The notes below the pieces were generated by a model that searched no databases, was not told the origin of the DNA, and worked only from the letters and a program-made list of their open reading frames with translations. Both the position numbers and the translations under genes were made by a program. A DNA stretch of 64,000 nt from UBA4744 sp963718995 (lineage in GTDB: Bacteria; Actinomycetota; Acidimicrobiia; Spongiisociales; UBA4744), in NCBI GenBank assembly GCA_963718995.1, contig CAVRAP010000015.1:62001-126000 (forward strand), written 5' to 3'. Shown piece after piece: positions 1-6,967 of the stretch. Each line of letters starts with the position of its first letter. Positions within the stretch are counted from its first letter, which is position 1.

Positions 1-185
1 AGTGCCTGACCCTCGACGAGGCAGCGACCACCGCCTCGGACATCGCCCGCCTGGTCGGATTGGACCCGGACGCCCGCCAGGTAGAGATCAGTACCACCGT
101 CGATAATGATGCTGCATGCACCCGGGCAACCGTGACCGTCGGAGGAACCATCTTCGTTGACCTTCGCGGACCACAGGGTGGCTGA
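1..185 (+). CDS. C-terminal fragment of an unidentified protein
   Basis: An open frame enters from the left edge (codons in phase with position 3) and stops at TGA 183-185, giving about 60 residues. The end of the protein reads as an alternating, beta-rich tail with one cysteine (DNDAACTRATVTVGG). This resembles the C-terminal part of small TadE/pilus-assembly-like secreted proteins, but the match is weak and the N-terminus lies outside the window, so no function is assigned. It runs toward the convergent acetyltransferase gene that ends at 240. Confidence 0.5.
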   Translation, partial: CLTLDEAATTASDIARLVGLDPDARQVEISTTVDNDAACTRATVTVGGTIFVDLRGPQGG

Positions 186-239
186 ATCGTCGCCCCCAAC
201 CACCGGGCAGTTCGCCCAGCGATGAGGCCCGGAGTCGGC

Positions 240-1142
240 CTACGAAAGTCTCGTGCCAGACTTGCGTACAAAGACATCAGTCCGCCAATCGGGCTTGAAG
301 CCTGCGCTGAGATAGAGCGGTCCTGATGCTGGGTTTTCCGGTTCGAACCCGATACTGATGCGCTGTGCGCCGGCCCTGGCTAGTAGGTCGATGCCGGTGG
401 TGAGAATGTGGCGGCCGAGTCCGCGTTGCTGGTGATCGTCCAGGGTGCGCATCGGTTCGACGACACCCGTGGCGGTCACCGGGTCCCACCAGAACAGACC
501 ATACGCGGCCGGGTTGTCGTCGCGGTCGAGGACGACCAGATCGAGGTCGGGGCGGTACAGCGAGGTTTGCAGGAGACGCTGCTCGACGCTGGGGCGGCGT
601 GGATGAGCCATGTGATGTGGACGGTCCATCGTGTCGCGGCGACTGCACAACCGGTAGTCACCGTGCAGCGGGCTGATCGCCGGCCGGGCGGCTGCACCGA
701 GCCAGCACCCGATCAGGCCGTCTTCCTTGATCGTGAAGCCATGGCCGATCAAGGCGTCACGCACGACGTCATCGGCTCGGTCAACCTCGAGTTCGAGGTC
801 TCCAATCCCGGCTTCAGTGGCGTGGGCAAGCCCACGCTCGACGACGTGGTTCACCCACTCGGGTGTGGCGTCGGGCATCACGATCACAACGAGCGTGGAC
901 GCTTCGTACACAGCCGACGACCCGCCACCGAAGTCGGTTGCGATCACAGCAGCCTCCGGGCGACCGAGGTCGTCGAACCAGAAGAGCTGACCGACCGCGT
1001 CGGTCCGGCGCGGAATGGTCCACCACCACTGCAGTTCGGCAGCTTCGTACAGCCCTTTCGTTGGGTGCGCGCTGCGGACTCGCTGCAGGAGCGCCGTTAC
1101 TGCTTCCAGGTAGTCAAGGCCCACCCGGTGTTCTTCCCACAT
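240..1142 (-). CDS. GNAT-family N-acetyltransferase, probable tandem two-domain form
   Basis: The protein has about 300 residues, twice the usual size of a single GNAT domain. The C-terminal half carries the acetyl-CoA pyrophosphate-binding motif A (QQRGLGRHIL, near residue 245) followed by the typical strand-helix ending in LYLSAGFKP. The N-terminal half looks like a degenerate GNAT fold with a short Gly-rich loop. The substrate cannot be read from sequence. ATG at 1142 is chosen because GGAG lies 8 bases upstream; a GTG three codons earlier (1151) has no ribosome-binding site. It is a single gene, convergent with the fragment at the left edge. Confidence 0.85.
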   Translation of the reverse strand: MWEEHRVGLDYLEAVTALLQRVRSAHPTKGLYEAAELQWWWTIPRRTDAVGQLFWFDDLGRPEAAVIATDFGGGSSAVYEASTLVVIVMPDATPEWVNHVVERGLAHATEAGIGDLELEVDRADDVVRDALIGHGFTIKEDGLIGCWLGAAARPAISPLHGDYRLCSRRDTMDRPHHMAHPRRPSVEQRLLQTSLYRPDLDLVVLDRDDNPAAYGLFWWDPVTATGVVEPMRTLDDHQQRGLGRHILTTGIDLLARAGAQRISIGFEPENPASGPLYLSAGFKPDWRTDVFVRKSGTRLS

Positions 1143-1439
1143 TGATCGCACTCCGCAAATCTAGGCAGAGAGACTTTCGAACTAGATGGAATATCGGGAC
1201 ACAGCGATGGTCCCTTCGGCGACAACCGATCCAGGAGCATCAACAACGTGTGGGACGCTCCGGGCCCTCCGGAGCGCGGAGTGCCCACACATCGTCCGAG
1301 ACCGTGAACACAACCACTATGCAACGACACGAATCTCAGCGCAACGACGTCACCGGACGTCACTCGATCCCGGGACCGCATGTCGGCACCGCGATCCACC
1401 CGAGTAGTGGTTTCTGTCGACGGCTGCTGCTTGTCGTCG

Positions 1440-2009
1440 TTACGGAGAGGGATCGCCCTCGACCAGCGCAGGGGTTCCGAGATCACGCTTGAGATAGGTG
1501 AAGGGAAACTCGGAGCGGATCAGCTGCCAACCTTGCCTTTCGAGCTTCTTGGCGGTACGGCCGAGCATCGAGACCCGCTTGTGTTCCCACCTGGTGCTGG
1601 ATCGCACGACCCGGTGGAAGTAGGGACCGAAGTCGACACTGTGCCAGCCGTACGCCCCGGCAAGTTCGAGTTCCGCCAGTTCGTCGAACGCCGTGACCGG
1701 CCCAAGAATGCGCTCGTTAGGGTCAAGGTCAGCAACGTCGGGAGTCGGATGAACGGCAAATCGCTTCTGGGCGGCCTGCTTGGTCATTCCGAGCGTGTGA
1801 CCAATCGCCGCCCAGGTGGCTCCCCCACTACGCGCTGAGACGACCGCGTCGCACAGCATCGAACGGGCCTGCACCTCGATATCGTTGACCGCCGCGACAA
1901 GCGCGAGAAAGTCGTCAACGTGGTGCGGGTCGGTGACGACCCCGAGACCACCAACGGCCTCAGCGAGAAGTTGGGCAACTCGCTCCGGGTCGTGACGTTC
2001 AGGAGTCAA
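1440..2009 (-). CDS. Predicted DNA-binding protein with a helix-turn-helix
   Basis: The protein has 189 residues. Around residues 60-85 the segment ATWAAIGHTLGMTKQAAQKR has the pattern of a helix-turn-helix (W-x-x-I-G-x-x-L-G-x-[ST]-x-Q-A-A), widespread in actinobacterial regulators. The remainder is not recognised. The start is TTG, and the first codons overlap the last 11 bases of the upstream small membrane protein gene, so the two are probably translationally coupled. Both would be transcribed from the promoter at 2234-2262, which is covered by two perfect palindromes. The simplest model is autoregulation by this protein, but that is inference. Confidence 0.7.
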   Translation of the reverse strand: MTPERHDPERVAQLLAEAVGGLGVVTDPHHVDDFLALVAAVNDIEVQARSMLCDAVVSARSGGATWAAIGHTLGMTKQAAQKRFAVHPTPDVADLDPNERILGPVTAFDELAELELAGAYGWHSVDFGPYFHRVVRSSTRWEHKRVSMLGRTAKKLERQGWQLIRSEFPFTYLKRDLGTPALVEGDPSP

Positions 2010-2226
2010 GGTCAGATGGCTTGGTCAGTGTCTCTGACGGACGCCATCCATCAGACCGACGGCGCATCAGGGTCGCGCCCACGCCGACCATGGCGACCAT
2101 GACTGCCATCGCGATGATCTCCAGCCAGCGAGGCAAGTCCAAGAACACCAGGGCTACGACGGCGAACGGGACGATGGCAAGCACTATGGACCCGGTCTTC
2201 CATGCCTGAGGGGGATTCTGTGTCAT
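1999..2226 (-). CDS. Small membrane protein, leaderless, first gene of a two-gene operon
   Basis: The protein has 75 residues and two predicted transmembrane helices (about residues 10-30 and 35-55), ending in a basic MRRR stretch and a polar tail. No family is recognised. A longer ORF opens at GTG 2262, but the ATG at 2226 lies exactly 7 bases below a TATAGT -10 element with a TTGACG -35 element 17 bases further up. Transcription should therefore begin at the A of this ATG. The gene overlaps the following HTH gene by 11 bases. The role may be a membrane partner of that regulator, or a target of its control; nothing in the sequence decides this. Confidence 0.65.
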   Translation of the reverse strand: MTQNPPQAWKTGSIVLAIVPFAVVALVFLDLPRWLEIIAMAVMVAMVGVGATLMRRRSDGWRPSETLTKPSDLDS

Positions 2227-2229
2227 GTG

Positions 2230-2274
2230 GTCAACTATAGGTTGACGCCAACCGGTCGTCAACCATTAGTTGAC
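2230..2274 (-). promoter_or_regulatory. Consensus promoter overlapped by two perfect 17-bp operator palindromes
   Basis: Two copies of GTCAAC-N5-GTTGAC occur at 2230-2246 and 2258-2274, with centres 28 bp apart. On the minus strand the distal copy supplies the -35 element TTGACG (2257-2262) and the proximal copy supplies the -10 element TATAGT (2234-2239), with a 17-base spacer. A protein bound at either palindrome would block RNA polymerase. The +1 position coincides with the ATG at 2226. Confidence 0.8.
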
Positions 2275-2770
2275 GACTCGCGTCGGGTGGGCGTGGCGGC
2301 ACACGTAGCTCCCGGGATCGCACAAGACGACCATCCGGGACCGCTCGTGGCGACCGGGACGGACACCACCGCGACCCTCCCGAGGCACCCGGTTTTCATC
2401 CTTCGTGCTGGCCATCCCGAATGCTGGCGATCGTCCTGATACTCGTCGGCTTCGACCTGAACCCGGTTCTTGCACTGGCCGGGAAGAGGGGTGGGTCGAC
2501 AACAAGCGCAACCCGGGGCCTAGCGGTAGTGGGATATCACCCGGACTGTTCGACCAAGCCTTCCAACCGAGCATCGAGCATGCCATCGAGGAGCAGACAT
2601 CTGAGCGCATAGAGGCCAACCAAGACCAGTCTGGGATGACCTGACAGGCTGGGGAGCGTGACCGGCTCACCAGAGCTTGCCACGATCACCCGCGCAGTTG
2701 ACGATCGAGCGGTAGCGAACCGCTCCAATGCCACATCCACTGCGGGGATCATGACGGACCAGAGACCCGG
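2275..2770. other. Region without a confident gene
   Basis: This stretch of about 500 bases lies between the operator pair and surE. Several overlapping short frames exist on both strands and none has a recognisable product. The most protein-like is on the minus strand at 2537-2752 (71 codons, Leu/Val-rich, ATG start), which might be a small gene or a decayed remnant. I see no repeat or RNA gene here. Confidence 0.3.
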
Positions 2771-3565
2771 CTACGCACGCTCCACGGAGGCTCGGAAGGT
2801 GTCGGGAACGGCACCGGAGTGAGCTAGCTGCAGAGGCGTGATAGCGATGGAACCCGTACGGACCGCATCGACGTCCGAGCCTGCCAGGTCTCCGGTCATC
2901 CGCAAACCAGTGTTGAAATCGTGGACGAAGCGACCCGGCTTGTGTTCTCTGAAGATGTTGTCATATCCGACCTTCGCCAGGCTGGTGATCCGCCGCGGGG
3001 AGTCCGTCGTGGCGTCGTGTGGGAAGTTCACCGAGAGCACATCGACGCCAGACGGGTATCCGGCCGAGAGAATGTCGGTCAAGACATCAACGGCCAGAGC
3101 TGCGGCCGCTTTCCAAAACGGCATAGACGAATCCGACCACGCCTCTTTGGCCCACCCCCGGTGATCGAACGGTGACCCGGTCGAGAAGGCAACCGCCGGA
3201 AGACCGGCAATCCAACCTTCAGCGGCGGCTCCCACTGTGCCGCTCGAGAGCAGAAACCCGAGCCCCTGGTTCAACCCGATGTTGATTCCAGAGACGACCA
3301 TGTCAGGTTTCTCACCGAACAACGAGTGGACACCCAGCTGCGTGCAGTCGGCCGGGTACCCGTCGGCGACGAATATCTCGACCCCGTCTCGCACCGTTCG
3401 CTCGACTCGCACTTCGTCGAACCGGGTGATGGCCTTGCCGATCCAACTCCGCTCTTCGGCCGGTACGACCACCTTCACCCGGGCAATCTCCGCAAGTGCC
3501 CGGGTGAATGGCAATAAGGCCGGAGAGTCCACTCCGTCATCGTTGGTCAGCAGCAGGTAGCCCAC
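2771..3565 (-). CDS. surE: 5'/3'-nucleotidase SurE
   Basis: A metal-dependent phosphatase that releases phosphate from nucleoside 5'- and 3'-monophosphates and sometimes from short polyphosphate, acting in the cytosol. The 264 residues have the family landmarks in the right places: TNDDG near the N-terminus (metal ligands Asp9 and Asp10), Ser40 in the EERSWIGK segment, SGINIG (Asn95) and SGTVGAA. Length is normal for the family. The start is GTG, and TATCCT at 3572-3577 ends 6 bases upstream, which fits a leaderless message; no ribosome-binding site is present. A strong hairpin (3609-3636) separates it from the SIMPL gene on the same strand. Confidence 0.93.
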   Translation of the reverse strand: MGYLLLTNDDGVDSPALLPFTRALAEIARVKVVVPAEERSWIGKAITRFDEVRVERTVRDGVEIFVADGYPADCTQLGVHSLFGEKPDMVVSGINIGLNQGLGFLLSSGTVGAAAEGWIAGLPAVAFSTGSPFDHRGWAKEAWSDSSMPFWKAAAALAVDVLTDILSAGYPSGVDVLSVNFPHDATTDSPRRITSLAKVGYDNIFREHKPGRFVHDFNTGLRMTGDLAGSDVDAVRTGSIAITPLQLAHSGAVPDTFRASVERA

Positions 3566-3608
3566 GAAGAGAGGATACCGGTCGGCACCCCTCGTCTCAC
3601 CACCGCCA

Positions 3609-3636
3609 AGCTGCCGGGGACGGCCCCGGCAGCTTC
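3609..3636 (-). terminator. Perfect 12-bp hairpin downstream of the SIMPL gene
   Basis: Arms 3609-3620 and 3625-3636 (AAGCTGCCGGGG and its complement) pair perfectly around a 4-base ACGG loop. It lies 12 bases after the stop of the minus-strand SIMPL gene and before the surE promoter. There is no U-tract, which is common for actinobacterial terminators. Confidence 0.55.
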
Positions 3637-3648
3637 GGGTGCTTGTTG

Positions 3649-4392
3649 CTATCCCCCGATGGCGAACTGGACGGTAACCACCACCGACACTGATGCCTCA
3701 CCGGCCTGGATCGGAGTGGCGGCGTCAAACGCAGCTTCGGCCCTCGCCTCGGCATAGAGGATCGGAGGCTGCGCCGGGCTCGAAACTTCGCTGATCGAAA
3801 CAGCCTTGCCCAGCTGGACCTCGGCGAGAGCGGCGAGTTGCTCGGCTTTCGCCTTTGCATCATTCCACGCTGCCTCACGGGCGGCCGTGATCAGCGGCCC
3901 GTTGGCCTCGAGGTCAAACCGGATGCCGTTGACGACGGCGTCATTGCCTCCGGCCGCGGTCGCAGCATCAATGACCTCGCCGGCCTTGTCGAGATCGCGG
4001 ATCTTGGCGCTGACCGTGTTACTGACCCGATAGCCGCGCAGTACCTGGTTGTCATTGCGGTAGTCGTACTCGGGGTAGATCGAGTAGTTGGTGGTCTGGA
4101 TGTCCTTTTCCGCAACGCCGTTCGCCTTGAGTGCGTCAATGACTGCCTGGGCCAGGCGAGATGCCTCACCGGTAGCCTCATTCACCGACGGTCTCAGCAC
4201 CGTGACACCAAGATCGACGATCAAGGTGTCGGGTGTCCCCGCCACTTCACCCGTTCCGGAAACGGCAATGGTGTTGCTCATCAAGTTCTGGTCTCCTCCT
4301 GTCGGAGCGATCTGTGCGGCGGCGTTCGTCGACCCGGCGCACCCGGCCAGCAACAGGCTGATCGCCAGAAGTGGTATCAGCAGTTTTCGCAT
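3649..4392 (-). CDS. SIMPL-domain (DUF541, YggE-like) lipoprotein
   Basis: The 247-residue protein begins with a lipoprotein signal peptide (MRKLLIPLLAISLLLAGC), so it should be anchored to the outer face of the membrane. The rest matches the SIMPL/DUF541 pattern: an early GTGEV segment, a middle YSIYPEYDY region, and a C-terminal VVVTVQFAIG strand. Family members are linked to oxidative-stress tolerance (YggE) and to a kinase-associated protein, but the biochemical role is unclear. Two adjacent ATGs exist; the second (4392) has AGGAG at 6 bases and puts the charged residues directly before the hydrophobic core, so it is preferred over 4395 or the longer frame. Confidence 0.88.
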   Translation of the reverse strand: MRKLLIPLLAISLLLAGCAGSTNAAAQIAPTGGDQNLMSNTIAVSGTGEVAGTPDTLIVDLGVTVLRPSVNEATGEASRLAQAVIDALKANGVAEKDIQTTNYSIYPEYDYRNDNQVLRGYRVSNTVSAKIRDLDKAGEVIDAATAAGGNDAVVNGIRFDLEANGPLITAAREAAWNDAKAKAEQLAALAEVQLGKAVSISEVSSPAQPPILYAEARAEAAFDAATPIQAGEASVSVVVTVQFAIGG

Positions 4393-4573
4393 CATGGTCT
4401 CCTTGGTGAGCACGTTCGGCATCACTCGGAGCTATGACGATCCCTCCTCTCAAGAAGGTTCCCGGCTGCATACTTTGAAAGAACCTCAGCCAATCCGGAC
4501 ATGTGGCGTAGAAACGGGAAAGACAAAATGTCCTCGCCCGCCAGTTTGAACTACTTGAAATCGAGGGATCCAC

Positions 4574-5027
4574 ATGAAAGCCCCCATTCGTTCCGTAGCC
4601 ATGGTCGGCGTGCTCGCCCTGCTGCTGGCTTCATGGCAGCGGCCGGGCCGACGGGCTCACAACCACAGCAGGCAACGGCGCTACCACCCCCACCAGCACC
4701 ACCACGACCGCACCTGCAGTTGCCTCACCTCAGGATCTCCTCGATAGGTTTGCGAGCTTGTGGATCGAAGGCGATTGGGCCGGTATGGCAGATATCGCCG
4801 AACCAGGCGTCGTGGCCACGGCTGAGGACTCCGGTCAGGCCGAACTCGTGAATGTTGTGTGGGTACCTTCGTGCGAGCTCGGCTCCTCCGGTACCGGCAC
4901 CTGCGAGCTGCTGTTCTCTCCTCCCGACTACGACGGGTACGCGCTCATCTTCTCCGCTCGCTACACCCAGGGCGCCGGAGGCGAGTTGTCGATCGTCGAG
5001 CTCACGTTCGCTGGTGACGCCGGTTAA
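4574..5027 (+). CDS. Small secreted lipoprotein, frame broken by one extra base
   Basis: The ATG at 4574 (GAGGGA 5 bases upstream) starts a signal peptide MKAPIRSVAMVGVLALLLAS. The frame then changes at GG 4635-4636. Removing one G gives a perfect lipobox (LLASC) followed by a Thr-rich linker and a domain (LLDRFASLWIEGDW...), ending at TAA 5025-5027, 150 residues in all. A GTG/TTG-initiated remnant alone would lack any export signal. The signal peptide is nearly identical in DNA to that of the next gene (5077), although the mature domains differ. The domain resembles small secreted nuclear-transport-factor-like or hypothetical domains, but I do not recognise it. The lesion fits a window-wide pattern of homopolymer overcalls. 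Confidence 0.6.
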
Positions 5028-5076
5028 TCCGAGATCCAACGTTCCTGTCTGCAAGCACTGACATGAAAGGACCCGC

Positions 5077-5718
5077 ATGAAAGCCTCAATTCGCTCCGTA
5101 GCCATGGTCGGCGTGCTCGCCCTGGTTCTGTTCGCCTGCAACGACAGCACCGACACGGTTGACAATCTCACGTCAACGACTTCCGGCGACAACGGCACGA
5201 CGACAACCACCTCAACGACAACCACCTCAACGGAGGCACCGACCTGTTCGGCCGCCGGATTGACGATCAGTAGTGGCGCCCAGCCGAACGATCTGCCTGC
5301 TGCGGTATCCGAAGTGAGGTCGGAGCTCCTGGCCGCAGCCACAGCATGCGACTTTGAGCGTCTGGGCTCCATGGCGGAAGCAGATGGGACCAGTTACACC
5401 TTTGGGGGAAGCTCCGACCCTGCCGCCTACTGGGGCGACCTGGAGACAAACGGCGAGACACCTTTGGCCGACATGGTGCAGCTCTTGGAACTCGAACCCG
5501 CCCTCTACGACGTCGGCGAAGGCAACGTGTACTACGTGTGGCCGGCCGTGTACGCCCTGCCTGATTGGTCAGATGCAACCGAGGAGCAGCGCCAGGAGCT
5601 GGCCGACCTCTTCGGAGCCGACCAGCTGGCAGGTTGGGACTCGTTCGGCGGCTACGTTGACTACCGGGTGGGGATCACCACCGACGGTAGGTGGGCATTC
5701 TTCGTCGCTGGGGACTGA
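5077..5718 (+). CDS. Secreted lipoprotein of unknown function
   Basis: The 213-residue protein starts with the same signal peptide as its upstream neighbour (MKASIRSVAMVGVLALVLFAC), then a long Thr/Ser linker typical of actinobacterial cell-surface lipoproteins. A globular domain follows from about residue 65 with the motif SYTFGGSSDPAAYWGDLE, seen in many small hypothetical actinobacterial exported proteins. AAAGGACCCGC precedes the ATG. It sits about 50 bases after the preceding lipoprotein gene and could share its transcript. A 13-bp perfect hairpin follows the stop. No enzymatic residues are evident. Confidence 0.75.
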   Translation: MKASIRSVAMVGVLALVLFACNDSTDTVDNLTSTTSGDNGTTTTTSTTTTSTEAPTCSAAGLTISSGAQPNDLPAAVSEVRSELLAAATACDFERLGSMAEADGTSYTFGGSSDPAAYWGDLETNGETPLADMVQLLELEPALYDVGEGNVYYVWPAVYALPDWSDATEEQRQELADLFGADQLAGWDSFGGYVDYRVGITTDGRWAFFVAGD

Positions 5719-5728
5719 AGCCGGGAAC

Positions 5729-5774
5729 CTCCCGGTGCCGCTCTGACGTCACCTAGTCGTTGCGGCACCGGGAG
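5729..5774 (+). terminator. Perfect 13-bp inverted repeat after the lipoprotein gene
   Basis: Arms CTCCCGGTGCCGC (5729-5741) and its complement (5762-5774) flank a 20-base loop, starting 10 bases after the stop codon. There is no T-run. The right arm contains GGGAG just before the ATGs at 5776 and 5785, so folding would also hide the only possible ribosome-binding site of the following remnant. Confidence 0.5.
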
Positions 5775-5775
5775 A

Positions 5776-5902
5776 ATGACGAACATGGAATCTCGAATTG
5801 CCGGTCTGGTTGCGGCCGCGTTGCTCATTCTGGCCGCGTGCTCGGCTGAGGTCCTCGGCGACGTCCGGTCATCGTCGACCAGTAGTAACCGATCGCCGAG
5901 CC
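5776..5902 (+). pseudogene. Truncated lipoprotein gene (signal peptide only)
   Basis: ATG 5776 (or 5785) begins a clear lipoprotein signal peptide (MESRIAGLVAAALLILAAC) and about 15 more polar residues. Beyond roughly 5890 the frame runs antisense through the Nudix gene and loses protein character. No shift of frame restores a plausible mature domain. I read it as the surviving 5' end of a third lipoprotein gene whose body was lost. A very short functional lipopeptide cannot be excluded. Confidence 0.4.
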
Positions 5903-6370
5903 TCACACATAGTCGAAGTAGGCAGCCGTGTTGGGGTGAATGGACGACCGGAAGGCGTCCGTCCCGGCATCGGCCGCCGACAACCATGCGTACTTCGAGT
6001 GCTGGAGGTCGGGTGGGGTGGGCCGGACGTCAACATCGATCCGGTGCGCCAGCACGACGTAGTGCGTAGCGATGCCGGGCACCCCTGCGAAGTTCGTGTC
6101 GTAGAGATGGTCGAACACCCCCAGCAGGCGGCCATCCGACCGGCGCCAATCGCCGATGCCTAGTTCTGCGAAAGCTATCCGGCTGAAGGCGTCGTCCAGA
6201 GTCTCACCCTTGAGGATCCTCCCACCCGGCACGAACCAGGATCCCCGGGCCGGTTGGTTGACCCGCCATCCGCACAAGATTCGCTTCTCCTGATCGACAA
6301 CTACCAGATCGATGGAAACCAGTGGAGTCCGGTCGATCACGTCGAGAAACTCGGTCTCGTCCAGGTTCAC
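5903..6370 (-). CDS. Nudix hydrolase, GDP-mannose mannosyl hydrolase (Gmm/NudD) type
   Basis: The 155 residues follow the GDP-mannose hydrolase pattern: an N-terminal TPLVSIDLVVVD strand, GWRVNQPARGSWFVPGGRI, and a degenerate Nudix box (GGRILKGETLDDAFSRIAFAELG). This box lacks the usual REUXEE glutamates, as is known for Gmm enzymes. Such enzymes hydrolyse GDP-mannose to GDP and mannose by substitution at the sugar carbon, controlling the sugar-nucleotide pool for surface glycans. The gene starts 6 bases after the dCMP deaminase gene, so the two are probably one operon. Confidence 0.85.
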   Translation of the reverse strand: MNLDETEFLDVIDRTPLVSIDLVVVDQEKRILCGWRVNQPARGSWFVPGGRILKGETLDDAFSRIAFAELGIGDWRRSDGRLLGVFDHLYDTNFAGVPGIATHYVVLAHRIDVDVRPTPPDLQHSKYAWLSAADAGTDAFRSSIHPNTAAYFDYV

Positions 6371-6376
6371 GGCGAC

Positions 6377-6850
6377 CTACTGCCCTTCGTAGGTTTCGAC
6401 GACCTCTTCGACAATGTCGAGGGTCACACCGGCTTGGGCAAGAATCCGGCGGCTGTCCTGCCCGGCGTGGTACCGCCTCCGGGCCACGATGCGGGCTATC
6501 CCACTACTGGCAATCAGCATGGCGCACACCCGGCACGGCTCCATCGAGCAGTAGAGGGTGGTTCCATCCAATGAGAGGCCGTATCGCGCCGCCTGACAAA
6601 TAGCGTTCTGCTCGGCGTGCACCGTGCGAACACAGTGCTGTCGGGTGGTGCCGTCCTCGTCGATCACTTGCTTGAAATCGTGGCCGGCCTCGTCACAGTG
6701 CGGCAACCCCGACGGCGACCCGACATACCCGGTACAGATGATGCGCTTCTCCCTGACCACCACGCAGCCGCTCTTGCCACGATCACAGGTGGCCCGGGCA
6801 CCAACCTGATCGACTAACCCCAGGAAATACTCGTCCCAACTCGGTCGCAT
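6377..6850 (-). CDS. Deoxycytidylate (dCMP) deaminase family protein
   Basis: A zinc-dependent deaminase of 157 residues. The zinc-binding and catalytic signature is complete: HAEQNAI (His ligand and catalytic Glu) and SMEPCRVCAM (PCxxC). The long insertion with GLPHCDEAGHDF and the RQHCVRTVHAE segment is typical of dCMP deaminases (ComEB-like) rather than cytidine deaminases. The product, dUMP, would feed thymidylate synthesis. A TAGGGT element (6857-6862) ends 6 bases before the ATG and there is no ribosome-binding site, suggesting a leaderless message shared with the Nudix gene downstream. Confidence 0.9.
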   Translation of the reverse strand: MRPSWDEYFLGLVDQVGARATCDRGKSGCVVVREKRIICTGYVGSPSGLPHCDEAGHDFKQVIDEDGTTRQHCVRTVHAEQNAICQAARYGLSLDGTTLYCSMEPCRVCAMLIASSGIARIVARRRYHAGQDSRRILAQAGVTLDIVEEVVETYEGQ

Positions 6851-6882
6851 GGCGCCACCCTACCGGGACGCCCCCAACCACA

Positions 6883-6937
6883 CCGGTTTTGGCGCCTAAC
6901 AAGCCGGATATTCGAGCAAGTTAGGCGCCAAAACCGG
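6883..6937. repeat. Perfect 18-bp inverted repeat between hrpA and the deaminase gene
   Basis: Arms 6883-6900 (CCGGTTTTGGCGCCTAAC) and 6920-6937 are exact complements, separated by 19 bases. The structure follows the hrpA stop codon (minus strand) and could act as its terminator, though it has no T-run. The inner ends GCCTAAC and GTTAGGC happen to match integron core-site consensus forms, but the geometry is wrong for attC. Confidence 0.6.
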
Positions 6938-6967
6938 GAAGAAGGTCGCCGGGCGACCTTCCCATCC

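Noticed and set aside
2266..2670. 134-codon minus-strand ORF
   Set aside because: Composition is Pro/Ser/Arg-rich without motifs, and it reads through the operator pair.
6883..6937. Integron attC site suggested by RYYYAAC and GTTRRRY ends
   Set aside because: The two core motifs face a plain 19-base loop with no inner imperfect arms, the stem extends outward instead, and no integrase or cassette genes are nearby.
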